Shown here piece after piece: positions 1 to 5,589 of a stretch of DNA of 5,690 nucleotides. The first letter of the stretch is position 1, and every line of letters begins with the position of its first letter. This DNA comes from Actinomycetota bacterium. Lineage in GTDB: Bacteria > Actinomycetota > Thermoleophilia > Gaiellales > Gaiellaceae. The notes under the pieces are model-generated. The model ran no database searches, was not told the origin of the DNA, and saw only the letters and a list, made by a program, of their open reading frames with translations. A program made the position numbers and the translations under genes. The stretch lies in NCBI GenBank assembly GCA_016870235.1, contig VGCB01000210.1:1-5690 (forward strand), given 5' to 3'.

Positions 1-2
1 TC

Positions 3-953
3 GCGGAGTGGGCGAGCGCCACGGCCGAGCGCCGGGTGCTGCTCGCCGGGCCGCGATCGTTCTGCGCGGGCGTCGAGCGGGCGATCCAGATCGTCGAGCG
101 CGCGCTCGAGCTGCGCGGCGGGCCCGTGTACGTCCGGCGGCAGATCGTCCACAACGCCCACGTCGTCGACGACCTCGCGCGGCGCGGCGCGGTGTTCGTG
201 GACGAGCTCGACGACGTTCCCGCCGGCGCCACCGTCGTCTTCTCGGCCCACGGCGTCGCGCCCGCGGTCAAGGAGGAGGCAGCGCAGCGCGGGCTGGCCG
301 TGATCGACGCGACCTGCCCGCTCGTCAACAAGGTGCATGCGGAGGCGCGACGGTTCGCCGCCGACGGCCGCCGCATCTTCCTGGTCGGGCACGCCGGGCA
401 CGAGGAGGTGGAGGGCACGACCGGGGAGGCGCCGGAGGCGATCACGCTCGTGCGGAGCGTCGAGGAGGTCGACCGGCTCGAGGCGGAGGACCCGGAGCGC
501 GTCGCCTTCCTCACGCAGACCACCCTGGCGGTCGACGAGACCACGGAGGTCGTCGACGCGATCCGCGCCCGCTTCCCGGCTCTCGTCGGCCCCGCCTCCG
601 ACGACATCTGCTACGCGACCCAGAACCGGCAGCAGGCGCTCAAGGCCGTCGCGCGCGAGAGCGACGTCGTCCTCGTCGTCGGCTCGCCGAACTCCTCCAA
701 CTCGGTGCGCCTCGTCGAGGTGGCGGAGCGGGAGGGAACGCGCGCCTACCTCGTCGACGACGAGCGCGACATCGACCCCGCCTGGCTCGTCGGCGCGACT
801 ACGATTGGGCTCACAGCCGGCGCCTCCGCGCCCGAGCGCCTCGTCCGCAGGGTCGTGGACGAGATCGCCGGGCTCGGGCCGGTGTCCGTCGAGGAGCGAA
901 CGATGACGACCGAGGCCATCCAGTTCAGCATGCCCCGCGAGGTCGCGCCATGA
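3..953 (+). CDS. ispH: 4-hydroxy-3-methylbut-2-enyl diphosphate reductase (IspH), 5' end probably outside window
   Basis: IspH is a cytosolic [4Fe-4S] enzyme. It performs the last step of the MEP pathway, reducing HMBPP to IPP and DMAPP. Counting from the GTG at 36 as residue 1, the three cluster cysteines are C10 (SFCAGV), C94 (DATCPLV) and C192 (ICYATQNRQ). Substrate-site residues are also present: H39, H72, H122 and E124 in the GHEEVEGT block, the TQTTL block near 160, SSNS near 220-223, and S264 in GASAPE. The frame is open upstream to the window edge and the GTG at 36 has no clear Shine-Dalgarno. Relatives read RRVLLA at this point with a few residues before it, so the true start is probably just left of the window and GTG 36 is an internal valine. 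The usual PRGFCAGV reads PRSFCAGV here, a conservative variant. The stop overlaps the hpnH start by four bases. The family call is near certain; only the start is open. Confidence 0.95.
   Translation, partial: AEWASATAERRVLLAGPRSFCAGVERAIQIVERALELRGGPVYVRRQIVHNAHVVDDLARRGAVFVDELDDVPAGATVVFSAHGVAPAVKEEAAQRGLAVIDATCPLVNKVHAEARRFAADGRRIFLVGHAGHEEVEGTTGEAPEAITLVRSVEEVDRLEAEDPERVAFLTQTTLAVDETTEVVDAIRARFPALVGPASDDICYATQNRQQALKAVARESDVVLVVGSPNSSNSVRLVEVAEREGTRAYLVDDERDIDPAWLVGATTIGLTAGASAPERLVRRVVDEIAGLGPVSVEERTMTTEAIQFSMPREVAP
950..953 (+). other. ATGA start/stop overlap between ispH and hpnH
   Basis: The hpnH ATG (950-952) and the ispH TGA (951-953) share bases. This arrangement is typical of coupled translation within one operon. 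The 3' end of ispH (ccccgcgaggtcgcgcc) contains only a weak GAGG as a possible ribosome binding site, which also favours re-initiation by ribosomes finishing ispH. Confidence 0.85.
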
Positions 954-1951
954 GCGTCCAGCTCCGGCAGAGCGTCCGCATCGGCGCCTATCTGCTGAAG
1001 CAGAAGCTGAAGCGGAACCCGCACTTCCCGCTCCTCGTCGAGCTCGAGCCGCTCTTCCAGTGCAACCTCGCCTGCTCCTTCTGCGGCAAGATCCAGTACC
1101 CCGAACACATCCTCAAGAAGCGCATGCCCGTCCAGCAGGCGCTCGCCGCGATCGAGGAGTGCGGCGCGCCGATGGTCTCGATCGCCGGCGGCGAGCCCCT
1201 CGTCCACCCCGAGGTGCACGTGATCGCGGACGAGCTCGTCAAGCGCAGGAAGTTCGTCTTCCTCTGCACGAACGCGCTGCTGCTGGAGAAGAAGATGGAC
1301 AACTTCCGGCCCTCGCCGTACTTCACGTGGGTGGTGCACCTCGACGGCATGCGCGAGCGACACGACCAGTTCGTCGAGCGCGAGGGCACGTTCGACAAGG
1401 CGGTCGCCGGGATCAAGGAGGCGAAGCGCCGCGGCTTCCGGGTCAACACGAACACGACGTTCCTCTCGAACGACACCCCCAAGACCGTGCGCGAGGTGCT
1501 CGACTTCCTGAACGACGAGCTCGGCGTCGACTCGATGCAGATCTCCCCGGCCTACGCGTACGAGAAGGCGCCGGACCAGGAGCACTTCCCCGGCGTCCGC
1601 CAGACCCGCGAGCTCTTCAGCGCCGCCTTCGCCGACGGGAACCGCAAGCGCTGGCGCCTCAACCACACCCCGCTCTTCCTCGACTTCCTCGAGGGGAAGA
1701 TCGACTTCGAGTGCACCCCGTGGGGGATCCCGAGCTACTCGCTCTTCGGCTGGCAGCGACCCTGCTACCTGATGGGCGACGGCTACGCCGAGACCTACCG
1801 GGAGCTGATCGAGACGACCGACTGGGCGGCCTACGGCCGCGGCAAGGACGACCGCTGCGGCAACTGCATGGCCCACTGCGGCTACGAGCCGACCGCCGTG
1901 CTCCACTCGCTGAGCTCCGTGCGCCAGGCTGTTCGTTCGTTTGTCGGTTAG
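950..1951 (+). CDS. hpnH: Adenosyl-hopene transferase HpnH (radical SAM)
   Basis: HpnH is a radical SAM enzyme that joins a 5'-deoxyadenosyl group to diploptene, giving adenosylhopane, the first step to extended (C35) hopanoids. The 333-residue protein starts with ATG at 950, inside the ATGA that ends ispH, which indicates translational coupling. The cluster motif CxxxCxxC is C38-C42-C45 (QCNLACSFCGK), followed by the SAM-binding GGEP at 80-83. C106 (FLCTNALLL) falls at the position of the cysteine reported in Streptomyces HpnH to quench the radical intermediate. The C-terminal part has further cysteines (C255, C272, C303, C306, C310) in the HpnH-typical DRCGNCMAHCGYEPTAV block. The last dozen residues (SSVRQAVRSFVG) are divergent and less GC-rich, and the stop abuts a tandem repeat, so the extreme C terminus may have been altered. 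Pairing with ispH fits hopanoid gene clusters. Confidence 0.95.
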   Translation: MSVQLRQSVRIGAYLLKQKLKRNPHFPLLVELEPLFQCNLACSFCGKIQYPEHILKKRMPVQQALAAIEECGAPMVSIAGGEPLVHPEVHVIADELVKRRKFVFLCTNALLLEKKMDNFRPSPYFTWVVHLDGMRERHDQFVEREGTFDKAVAGIKEAKRRGFRVNTNTTFLSNDTPKTVREVLDFLNDELGVDSMQISPAYAYEKAPDQEHFPGVRQTRELFSAAFADGNRKRWRLNHTPLFLDFLEGKIDFECTPWGIPSYSLFGWQRPCYLMGDGYAETYRELIETTDWAAYGRGKDDRCGNCMAHCGYEPTAVLHSLSSVRQAVRSFVG

Positions 1952-2074
1952 CGCTGTGTTGGTCTGCCGGGTGTGCGCGTGTCTGCTGGGTGAGGGACGG
2001 GAGGTAGCAGACGCGCTGTGTTGGTTTGCCGGGTGTGCGCGTGTCTGCTGGGTGAGGGACGCGAGGTAGCAGAC
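1951..2074. repeat. Two-copy 62-bp direct tandem repeat
   Basis: Unit 1 is 1951-2012 and unit 2 is 2013-2074. Both begin gcgctgtgttggt and end gaggtagcagac. I count two differences in 62 bases (c/t at unit position 14 and g/c at unit position 50). The first unit begins on the last base of the hpnH stop codon. Each unit has a gtgtctgct...agcagac inverted core, so each can fold. No credible reading frame uses this stretch; the reverse-strand open frames across it are Thr/Pro/Arg-rich low-complexity products of the repeat. Confidence 0.9.
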
Positions 2075-2088
2075 GCGCGCACACCCGG
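2029..2088. repeat. 21-bp inverted repeat (long hairpin) over the second 62-bp unit
   Basis: The left arm 2029-2049 (ccgggtgtgcgcg then tgtctgct) pairs with the right arm 2068-2088 (agcagacgcgcgc then acacccgg) over all 21 positions. One pair is G-T and the loop is 18 bases (2050-2067). The outer part of the right arm lies just past the second repeat unit, so only the last unit forms the complete structure. No T-run follows, so it is not a classic intrinsic terminator. Possible roles are transcript 3'-end protection for ispH-hpnH or a palindromic dispersed element. Confidence 0.85.
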
Positions 2089-2107
2089 ATCCTGAAGCCA
2101 GGGGAAC

Positions 2108-2128
2108 GGGGTTCCCCTAGGGAACCCC
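2108..2128 (+). terminator. Terminator-like hairpin downstream of hpnH
   Basis: There is a perfect 9-bp stem, ggggttccc (2108-2116) with gggaacccc (2120-2128), and a three-base loop cta. A competing 7-bp stem is possible between ggggaac (2101-2107) and gttcccc (2111-2117). No T-tract follows (tcctgcactc), so termination here is inferred. It may mark the 3' end of the ispH-hpnH transcript, as U-tract-less hairpins do in other high-GC bacteria. Confidence 0.5.
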
Positions 2129-2193
2129 TCCTGCACTCAGATCCCGCGCCAACCTCCCTTGCGATCGGGTCTGGCGCCGTGCCCCAGGGCCTC

Positions 2194-2217
2194 CGCGTCT
2201 GGCTTCGGCCAGACGCG
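2194..2217. terminator. Hairpin with cUUCGg tetraloop
   Basis: A perfect 10-bp stem, cgcgtctggc (2194-2203) with gccagacgcg (2208-2217), is closed by TTCG. The closing pair is C-G, giving the very stable cUUCGg loop when read as RNA from the + strand. It lies 243 bases after the hpnH stop and about 74 bases before the -35 of the next gene. There is no T-run. It could be a backup terminator or an RNA-stability element; the sequence does not decide between them. Confidence 0.5.
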
Positions 2218-2290
2218 TCCAACGGACGCCGTAGACCACCGCGGGAGAGGAACTGATCCTCTGGCCAGGTCGGACCTCCCCGGAAGGGGA

Positions 2291-2320
2291 TTGCCCTCGG
2301 ACAGGCACGGCGAGTACGAT
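2291..2320 (+). promoter_or_regulatory. Putative promoter giving a leaderless FAH-family transcript
   Basis: A -35 TTGCCC (2291-2296, four of six matches to TTGACA) is followed by an 18-base spacer and a -10 TACGAT (2315-2320, matching TANNNT). The ATG at 2327 is six bases after the -10, which is where transcription would start. With no Shine-Dalgarno before that ATG, the mRNA is probably leaderless, a common mode in actinobacteria. Confidence 0.55.
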
Positions 2321-2326
2321 GTGGGT

Positions 2327-3358
2327 ATGCGGCATATCCGGTACCGGGACTCATCGGGCGTCCCGCGCATCGCGATCGGTCAGCCGGCAACGATCGAGGG
2401 GGCCCGAATCGAGTACGTCGAGGCGAACGAGCCCGACTTCGTCGAGGGTGCGACGAGGGGCTTCACGCCGTCGTACCGCACGGTCAGCAGTGACGCGGAG
2501 CTGCTCAAGCTCTCGCCGGACTTCACGCTCATGACTCCGCTCGACCCACCGGAGCTCTGGTGTGTCGGCGCGAACTACCCCGCGAGCTGGCGGGCGCGCG
2601 TCTCCGAGGCCGAGATGCCGGAGCCGTACGAGCTCCTGCTCGACGACCGGCGCCCGCACTTCTACTTCAAGGACGCGCGCGGGCTCCGTACGGTCGCGCC
2701 CGGCGAGCCGATCGCGATCCGCAGCGACGCGACGTGGACCGTACCCGAGCCGGAGATCGGGGTCGTCATCGGCGAGAAGAACGCGATCATCGGGTACACG
2801 ATCGTCAACGACGTCTCCTGCCGCGACATCCGCGGCGCGAGCCCGCTCTACCTCTCGCAGGCGAAGACACACCGGGCGTCGTGCGCGATGGGGCCGGCGA
2901 TCTACGTGGACAAGGGACGGCGCAAGCCGTTCACGATCTACCTGCGGGTGACCGACGCGGAAGGCCGCGAGCTCTTCACCGACAAGACGTCGACGAAGGA
3001 GATGCGACGGCCGTTCGGCGACCTCGTCGACTGGCTCGCCCGCGAGAACCCGATCGCGCCGGGGACGGTGCTCGCGACCGGAGCGGCGATCGTGCCGCCG
3101 AACGACTTCACGCTCCAGCCGGGGCAGATCGTCGAGGTGCACGTGCCGGAGATCGGGACGCTGTCGAACCCGGTCGTGCTGGTCAGCGACCTCGAGCTCA
3201 GCGAGCTCGCCGAGCGCCGCCGCCCTCACCCGCGCCGACGAGACCGAGTAGCGCCGGCCCGCCGGTCGCCGTTCAGCCCCAGCGGGCCGCCAGCCGCCGG
3301 TACAGCCGCGGCGCCAGGCCGTGCACGCGGATCGGGAGCGCGAGCCAGCGCGGCGTGA
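2327..3358 (+). CDS. Fumarylacetoacetate hydrolase (FAH) family protein, 2-dehydro-3-deoxy-pentonate dehydratase-like; 3' end suspect
   Basis: FAH-fold enzymes are Mg2+-dependent hydrolases, decarboxylases and dehydratases of 2-oxo-acid substrates. Residue 1 is the ATG at 2327, chosen because the promoter lies immediately before it and the upstream open frame is not protein-like. Likely metal ligands are E141 and E143 (VPEPEIG) and D162 (NDVSCRD), with a catalytic-type K180 in SQAKTHRASCAMGP. The blocks RDIRGASPLYLSQAK, TSTKEM and IVPPNDFTLQPGQ resemble the branch containing 2-dehydro-3-deoxy-D-arabinonate dehydratase (KdaD/AraD1-like) of oxidative pentose pathways. The substrate is therefore an inference. 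The conserved domain ends near residue 290 (GTLSNPVVLVSDLELSELAE). The rest is an Arg/Pro/Ala-rich tail that overlaps the 3' end of the opposite gene by 86 bases. Dropping one base in 3215-3224 would end the protein AALTRADETE at a TAG at 3249-3251. A 3' frameshift or sequencing indel is therefore likely. Confidence 0.85.
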   Translation: MRHIRYRDSSGVPRIAIGQPATIEGARIEYVEANEPDFVEGATRGFTPSYRTVSSDAELLKLSPDFTLMTPLDPPELWCVGANYPASWRARVSEAEMPEPYELLLDDRRPHFYFKDARGLRTVAPGEPIAIRSDATWTVPEPEIGVVIGEKNAIIGYTIVNDVSCRDIRGASPLYLSQAKTHRASCAMGPAIYVDKGRRKPFTIYLRVTDAEGRELFTDKTSTKEMRRPFGDLVDWLARENPIAPGTVLATGAAIVPPNDFTLQPGQIVEVHVPEIGTLSNPVVLVSDLELSELAERRRPHPRRRDRVAPARRSPFSPSGPPAAGTAAAPGRARGSGARASAA

Positions 3359-4012
3359 GCACGATCGCCGCCTCGCGCTCGATCCCGCGGACGATCGCCG
3401 CGGCCGTGCGTTCGGCGGAGATCGGCCGTGGCCGCTCGCGGGCGTAAGGCCTCCGCGGCGCCCGAAGATCGGCGTGTCGACCGCGCCGGGGCTGACGAGT
3501 GTCACCCGTACCGGGCTCCCCGCGAGCTCCTGCTGCAGGCTCTCGGTCAGCGTCACGACCGCGGCCTTCGTCGCCGCGTACAGCGCCTCGTCCTTGAGGC
3601 CGACGTGCCCCGCGACCGACGCCACGTTGACGACGTGCCCGCGTCTCCGCTCGAGCATCCCGGGCAGCAGCGCCCGCGTCAGCAGCGCCGGTGCGACGAG
3701 GTTCACGCTGGCGAGCGTCTCGATCTCCTCGACCGACATCCCGACGAACGAGCCGGCCCAGCCGAGCCCGGCGTTGTTGACGAGCACGTCGACCGGGCCG
3801 GCTTCGTGCAGCAGCGAGGAGACGCCTTCGCGCGTCGAGAGGCCGGCGACGATCCCCCGGCCGCGGCACTGGGTCGCCACCTCGGCGACCCGGTCGGCAT
3901 CCCTGCCGGTGACGACGACCCTCGCGCCCGCCTCGGCCAGGGCGAGCGCAGTCGCGCGTCCGATCCCACTCGAGCCACCGGTGACCAGACAGGACGCGTC
4001 TCGGACGTCCAC
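3273..4012 (-). CDS. Short-chain dehydrogenase/reductase, split by an apparent frameshift
   Basis: This is a classical SDR (Rossmann fold, NAD(P)H-dependent oxidoreductase of unknown substrate). From the GTG at 4012 the first frame gives TGGSSGIG (11-18), TGRD at 35-38 (an Arg favouring NADP), NNAG (79-82), N104, S132, and the catalytic Y145 and K149 in YAATK, then SPGAVDTPIFGRRGG ending near 188. After about 3448-3456 the SDR-like sequence continues only in another frame (YARERPRPISAERTAAAIV to LYRRLAARWG, stop at 3273-3275). One missing base in ggaggcc would restore RRGRPYARERPRPI, giving about 246 residues, normal for the family. Read literally, the first frame runs on through the neighbouring gene as an Arg-rich shadow. 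The adenine-site Asp usual in the D(L/V)(S/T) motif is also missing (VAGLSTREG). The gene may be a pseudogene, or the indel may be a sequence error. It is convergent with the FAH gene and divergent from glnA. Confidence 0.85.
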
Positions 4013-4018
4013 GGAAGG

Positions 4019-4024
4019 ATTCTA
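4019..4024 (-). promoter_or_regulatory. Putative -10 element of the SDR gene (leaderless)
   Basis: On the reverse strand TAGAAT (five of six matches to TATAAT) ends six bases before the GTG start at 4012. This is the same spacing as in the FAH-family gene. The six bases between (ccttcc) contain no Shine-Dalgarno, and an in-frame TAG at 4022-4024 rules out a start further upstream. No clear -35 is visible. Confidence 0.5.
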
Positions 4025-4074
4025 GCTCGTCGCCCTCGCCCTTCCTTCCGCCCTCCGTCCGCGCGGCGGAGTGG

Positions 4075-4080
4075 TAGGAT
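4075..4080 (+). promoter_or_regulatory. Putative -10 element of glnA
   Basis: TAGGAT fits TANNNT and would start transcription near 4087, giving a leader of about 78 bases before the glnA ATG. No convincing -35 is seen 16-18 bases upstream, so the promoter may depend on an activator or be misplaced. It is divergent from the SDR -10, about 50 bases away. Confidence 0.4.
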
Positions 4081-4094
4081 CGGCGCAGCAGCAG

Positions 4095-4110
4095 GAGGCG
4101 ACGTTGCCTC
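4095..4110 (+). promoter_or_regulatory. Possible antiterminator stem in the glnA leader
   Basis: gaggc (4095-4099) can pair with gcctc (4106-4110) around a six-base loop. The right arm is the base of the left arm of the terminator that follows, so the two structures exclude each other. The stem is only five pairs, far weaker than the terminator, so something such as a ligand, protein or ribosome would be needed to favour it. Confidence 0.35.
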
Positions 4111-4147
4111 GAGTGCGGATTCGCCCGCGCTCGGGGCTTTTTGTTTT
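4106..4147 (+). terminator. Intrinsic terminator in the glnA leader (possible attenuator)
   Basis: A 13-bp stem forms between gcctcgagtgcgg (4106-4118) and ccgcgctcggggc (4125-4137), with two G-U pairs and a six-base loop. It is followed directly by the T-rich tract tttttgtttt (4138-4147). This is the only hairpin plus T-run I see in the window. It ends three bases before the glnA ribosome binding site. No same-strand gene lies between the end of the FAH-family gene and this point, and the SDR gene is transcribed the other way, so its natural role is to end a short RNA started at the glnA promoter. Confidence 0.8.
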
Positions 4148-4150
4148 CAG

Positions 4151-4157
4151 AAGGGAG
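4151..4157 (+). promoter_or_regulatory. glnA ribosome binding site
   Basis: AAGGGAG lies seven bases before the ATG at 4165. This favours that ATG over the in-frame TTG at 4141, which sits within the terminator T-tract. It is the only gene start in the window with a clear Shine-Dalgarno. Confidence 0.75.
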
Positions 4158-4164
4158 AACGGAG

Positions 4165-5580
4165 ATGGCGAGACCGAGAAGCGCAGCGACCTCGGGTGGG
4201 GCACAGGTGCGGAGCAAGGATCGTGCGACGTCGAGCGTCGCCGCGCGCCGCGCGGTGCTGAAGCGGATCAAGGACGAGGGCGTCTCTCATGTCCTCTTCT
4301 GGTTCACCGACCTCGAGGGGCACCTGAAGAGCTTCGCGATCACGCCGAACGAGATGGAGGACGCGCTCGACGACGGCATGGGCTTCGACGGCTCCTCGAT
4401 CACGGGCTTCAACCGGATCGAGGAGTCGGACATGGTCGCGATCCCCGACCCGACGACCTTCCAGATCATGCCCCAGCCGGTCGACGATCACGGGCACGCG
4501 CTCGGCTCGAAGGTCGGGCGGCTCATCTGTGACGTCGTCAAGCCCGACGGCTCCCCGTACGAGGGCGACCCCCGCTTCGTGCTGAGGAAGGCGCTCGAGC
4601 GCATGCGCGGCCTCGGCTTCGACACCTTCAACGTCGGGCCGGAGCTCGAGTACTTCCTGTTCGAGGACGACCAGGGGACGAAGACGCTCGACGAGGGCGG
4701 CTACTTCGCGATGACGGCCCAGGACGCGGCGACGGAGGTGCGGAACGACACGATCACCGCGCTCGAGTCGGTCGGGATCCAGATCGAGTACCACCACCAC
4801 GAGGTGGCGCCGTCGCAGCACGAGATCGACATGCGGTTCGACGACGCCCTCGCGATGGCCGACAAGACGATCACGTACCGGCTGGTCGTCAAGGAGGTCG
4901 CCGCGTGGCACGGCTACTACGCGACCTTCATGCCGAAGCCGCTCTTCGGCGAGAACGGCTCGGGCATGCACACGCACATGTCGCTCTTCAAGAACGGGCG
5001 CAACCATTTCTTCGACGCGAAGGACCCGAACCACCTCTCCGACACGGCGAAGGCCTTCATCGCCGGGATCCTCACGCACGCGCGCGAGATGTCCGCGGTG
5101 CTCGCGCAGTGGGTCAACTCGTACAAGCGGCTCGTGCCCGGGTACGAGGCGCCCGTCTACGTCGCGTGGTCGCAGCGGAACCGGTCGGCGCTCGTGCGCA
5201 TCCCGCTCTACAAGCCGGGCGAGGAGCAGGCGACGCGGGCGGAGATCCGCTGCCCCGACCCGGCCTGCAACCCGTACCTCGCGTTCGCCGTTCTGCTCCA
5301 CGCGGGTCTCGAGGGGATCGAGCGGGGCTACGAGCTGCCCGACGAGATGACGACGAACCTGTACCGGCTCTCGGACGAGGAGCGGGTGGAGCAGGGCGTC
5401 GAGGCGCTTCCGGGGTCGCTCGGCGAGGCCGTCGAGGAGCTCGCCGGCTCGGCGCTGATGGAGCGGGCGCTCGGCGAGCACATCTTCCCGCGCTACGTCG
5501 AGCTCAAGCGCAAGGAGTGGAACGAGTACCGCATCCAGGTCTCCGAGTGGGAGCTGAACCGCTACCTGGCGGCGCTGTAG
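4165..5580 (+). CDS. glnA: Glutamine synthetase, type I (GSI-alpha)
   Basis: GlnA is a cytosolic dodecamer that makes glutamine from glutamate, ammonia and ATP, the main entry of ammonia into metabolism. The 471-residue protein has every expected block. These are FDGSSITGF (74-82), NVGPELEYFLF with metal ligands E160 and E162, HHEVAPSQHEID (211-222), NGSGMH with H269, the active-site flap NSYKRLVPGYEAP with E328, and EIRCPDPACNPY (360-371). It lacks the roughly 25-residue insert of GSI-beta after the LEYFLF block and goes straight to GGYF. R84 (FNRIEESD) matches the Arg62 used in feedback inhibition of the Bacillus enzyme. Both points place it in GSI-alpha. Y400 lies in NLYRLSDEER rather than the NLYDLPPEE context of adenylylated enzymes, so control by adenylylation is unlikely. 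About 20 extra Arg/Ser/Ala-rich residues precede the usual N terminus. The gene stands alone, with a terminator in its leader and a hairpin after its stop. Confidence 0.97.
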   Translation: MARPRSAATSGGAQVRSKDRATSSVAARRAVLKRIKDEGVSHVLFWFTDLEGHLKSFAITPNEMEDALDDGMGFDGSSITGFNRIEESDMVAIPDPTTFQIMPQPVDDHGHALGSKVGRLICDVVKPDGSPYEGDPRFVLRKALERMRGLGFDTFNVGPELEYFLFEDDQGTKTLDEGGYFAMTAQDAATEVRNDTITALESVGIQIEYHHHEVAPSQHEIDMRFDDALAMADKTITYRLVVKEVAAWHGYYATFMPKPLFGENGSGMHTHMSLFKNGRNHFFDAKDPNHLSDTAKAFIAGILTHAREMSAVLAQWVNSYKRLVPGYEAPVYVAWSQRNRSALVRIPLYKPGEEQATRAEIRCPDPACNPYLAFAVLLHAGLEGIERGYELPDEMTTNLYRLSDEERVEQGVEALPGSLGEAVEELAGSALMERALGEHIFPRYVELKRKEWNEYRIQVSEWELNRYLAAL

Positions 5581-5589
5581 TGGGGCCGA

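Larger units (their letters stand above)
1952..2326. other. Gene-free 375-base region between hpnH and the FAH-family gene
   Basis: In order, the region contains the two 62-bp direct repeats, the 21-bp inverted repeat, the 9-bp hairpin at 2108-2128, the UUCG hairpin at 2194-2217, a 5-bp hairpin with a GGAA loop (tcccc 2277-2281, gggga 2286-2290) and the promoter at 2291-2320. The frame of the next gene is open upstream from 2159, but that stretch lacks protein-like composition and contains the promoter, so I read it as non-coding. No tRNA or known riboswitch is recognisable. Confidence 0.7.

Noticed and set aside
8..949. A 647-residue open frame joining sequence before 950 to HpnH
   Set aside because: Residues before the ATG at 950 are an Arg/Ala/Gly-rich shadow of ispH in another frame; HpnH has its normal start at 950.
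746..1906. A 386-residue antisense open frame over ispH-hpnH
   Set aside because: Same compositional artefact; both sense genes are intact with all catalytic motifs.
2159..2326. Upstream extension of the FAH-family protein
   Set aside because: The stretch contains hairpins and the promoter, has no conserved residues, and the FAH domain fits a start at 2327.
1948..2390. Reverse-strand open frames with repeated TRTPG/PADTR-like residues
   Set aside because: They arise from the 62-bp DNA repeat; there is no protein-like region outside the repeat and no start signal.
2351..3440. Reverse-strand continuation of the SDR frame (553-residue open frame)
   Set aside because: After about residue 188 it loses all SDR character and is the antisense shadow of the FAH-family gene; it is open only because of GC bias and the upstream indel.
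3440..3465. Programmed ribosomal frameshift in the SDR gene
   Set aside because: No slippery heptamer or downstream stimulatory structure is visible at the switch point; an indel is simpler.
4147..5481. A 444-residue antisense open frame over glnA
   Set aside because: It is Leu/Val/Arg/Asp-rich with no domain, a typical complement of a G/C-third-position gene; glnA is unambiguous on the other strand.
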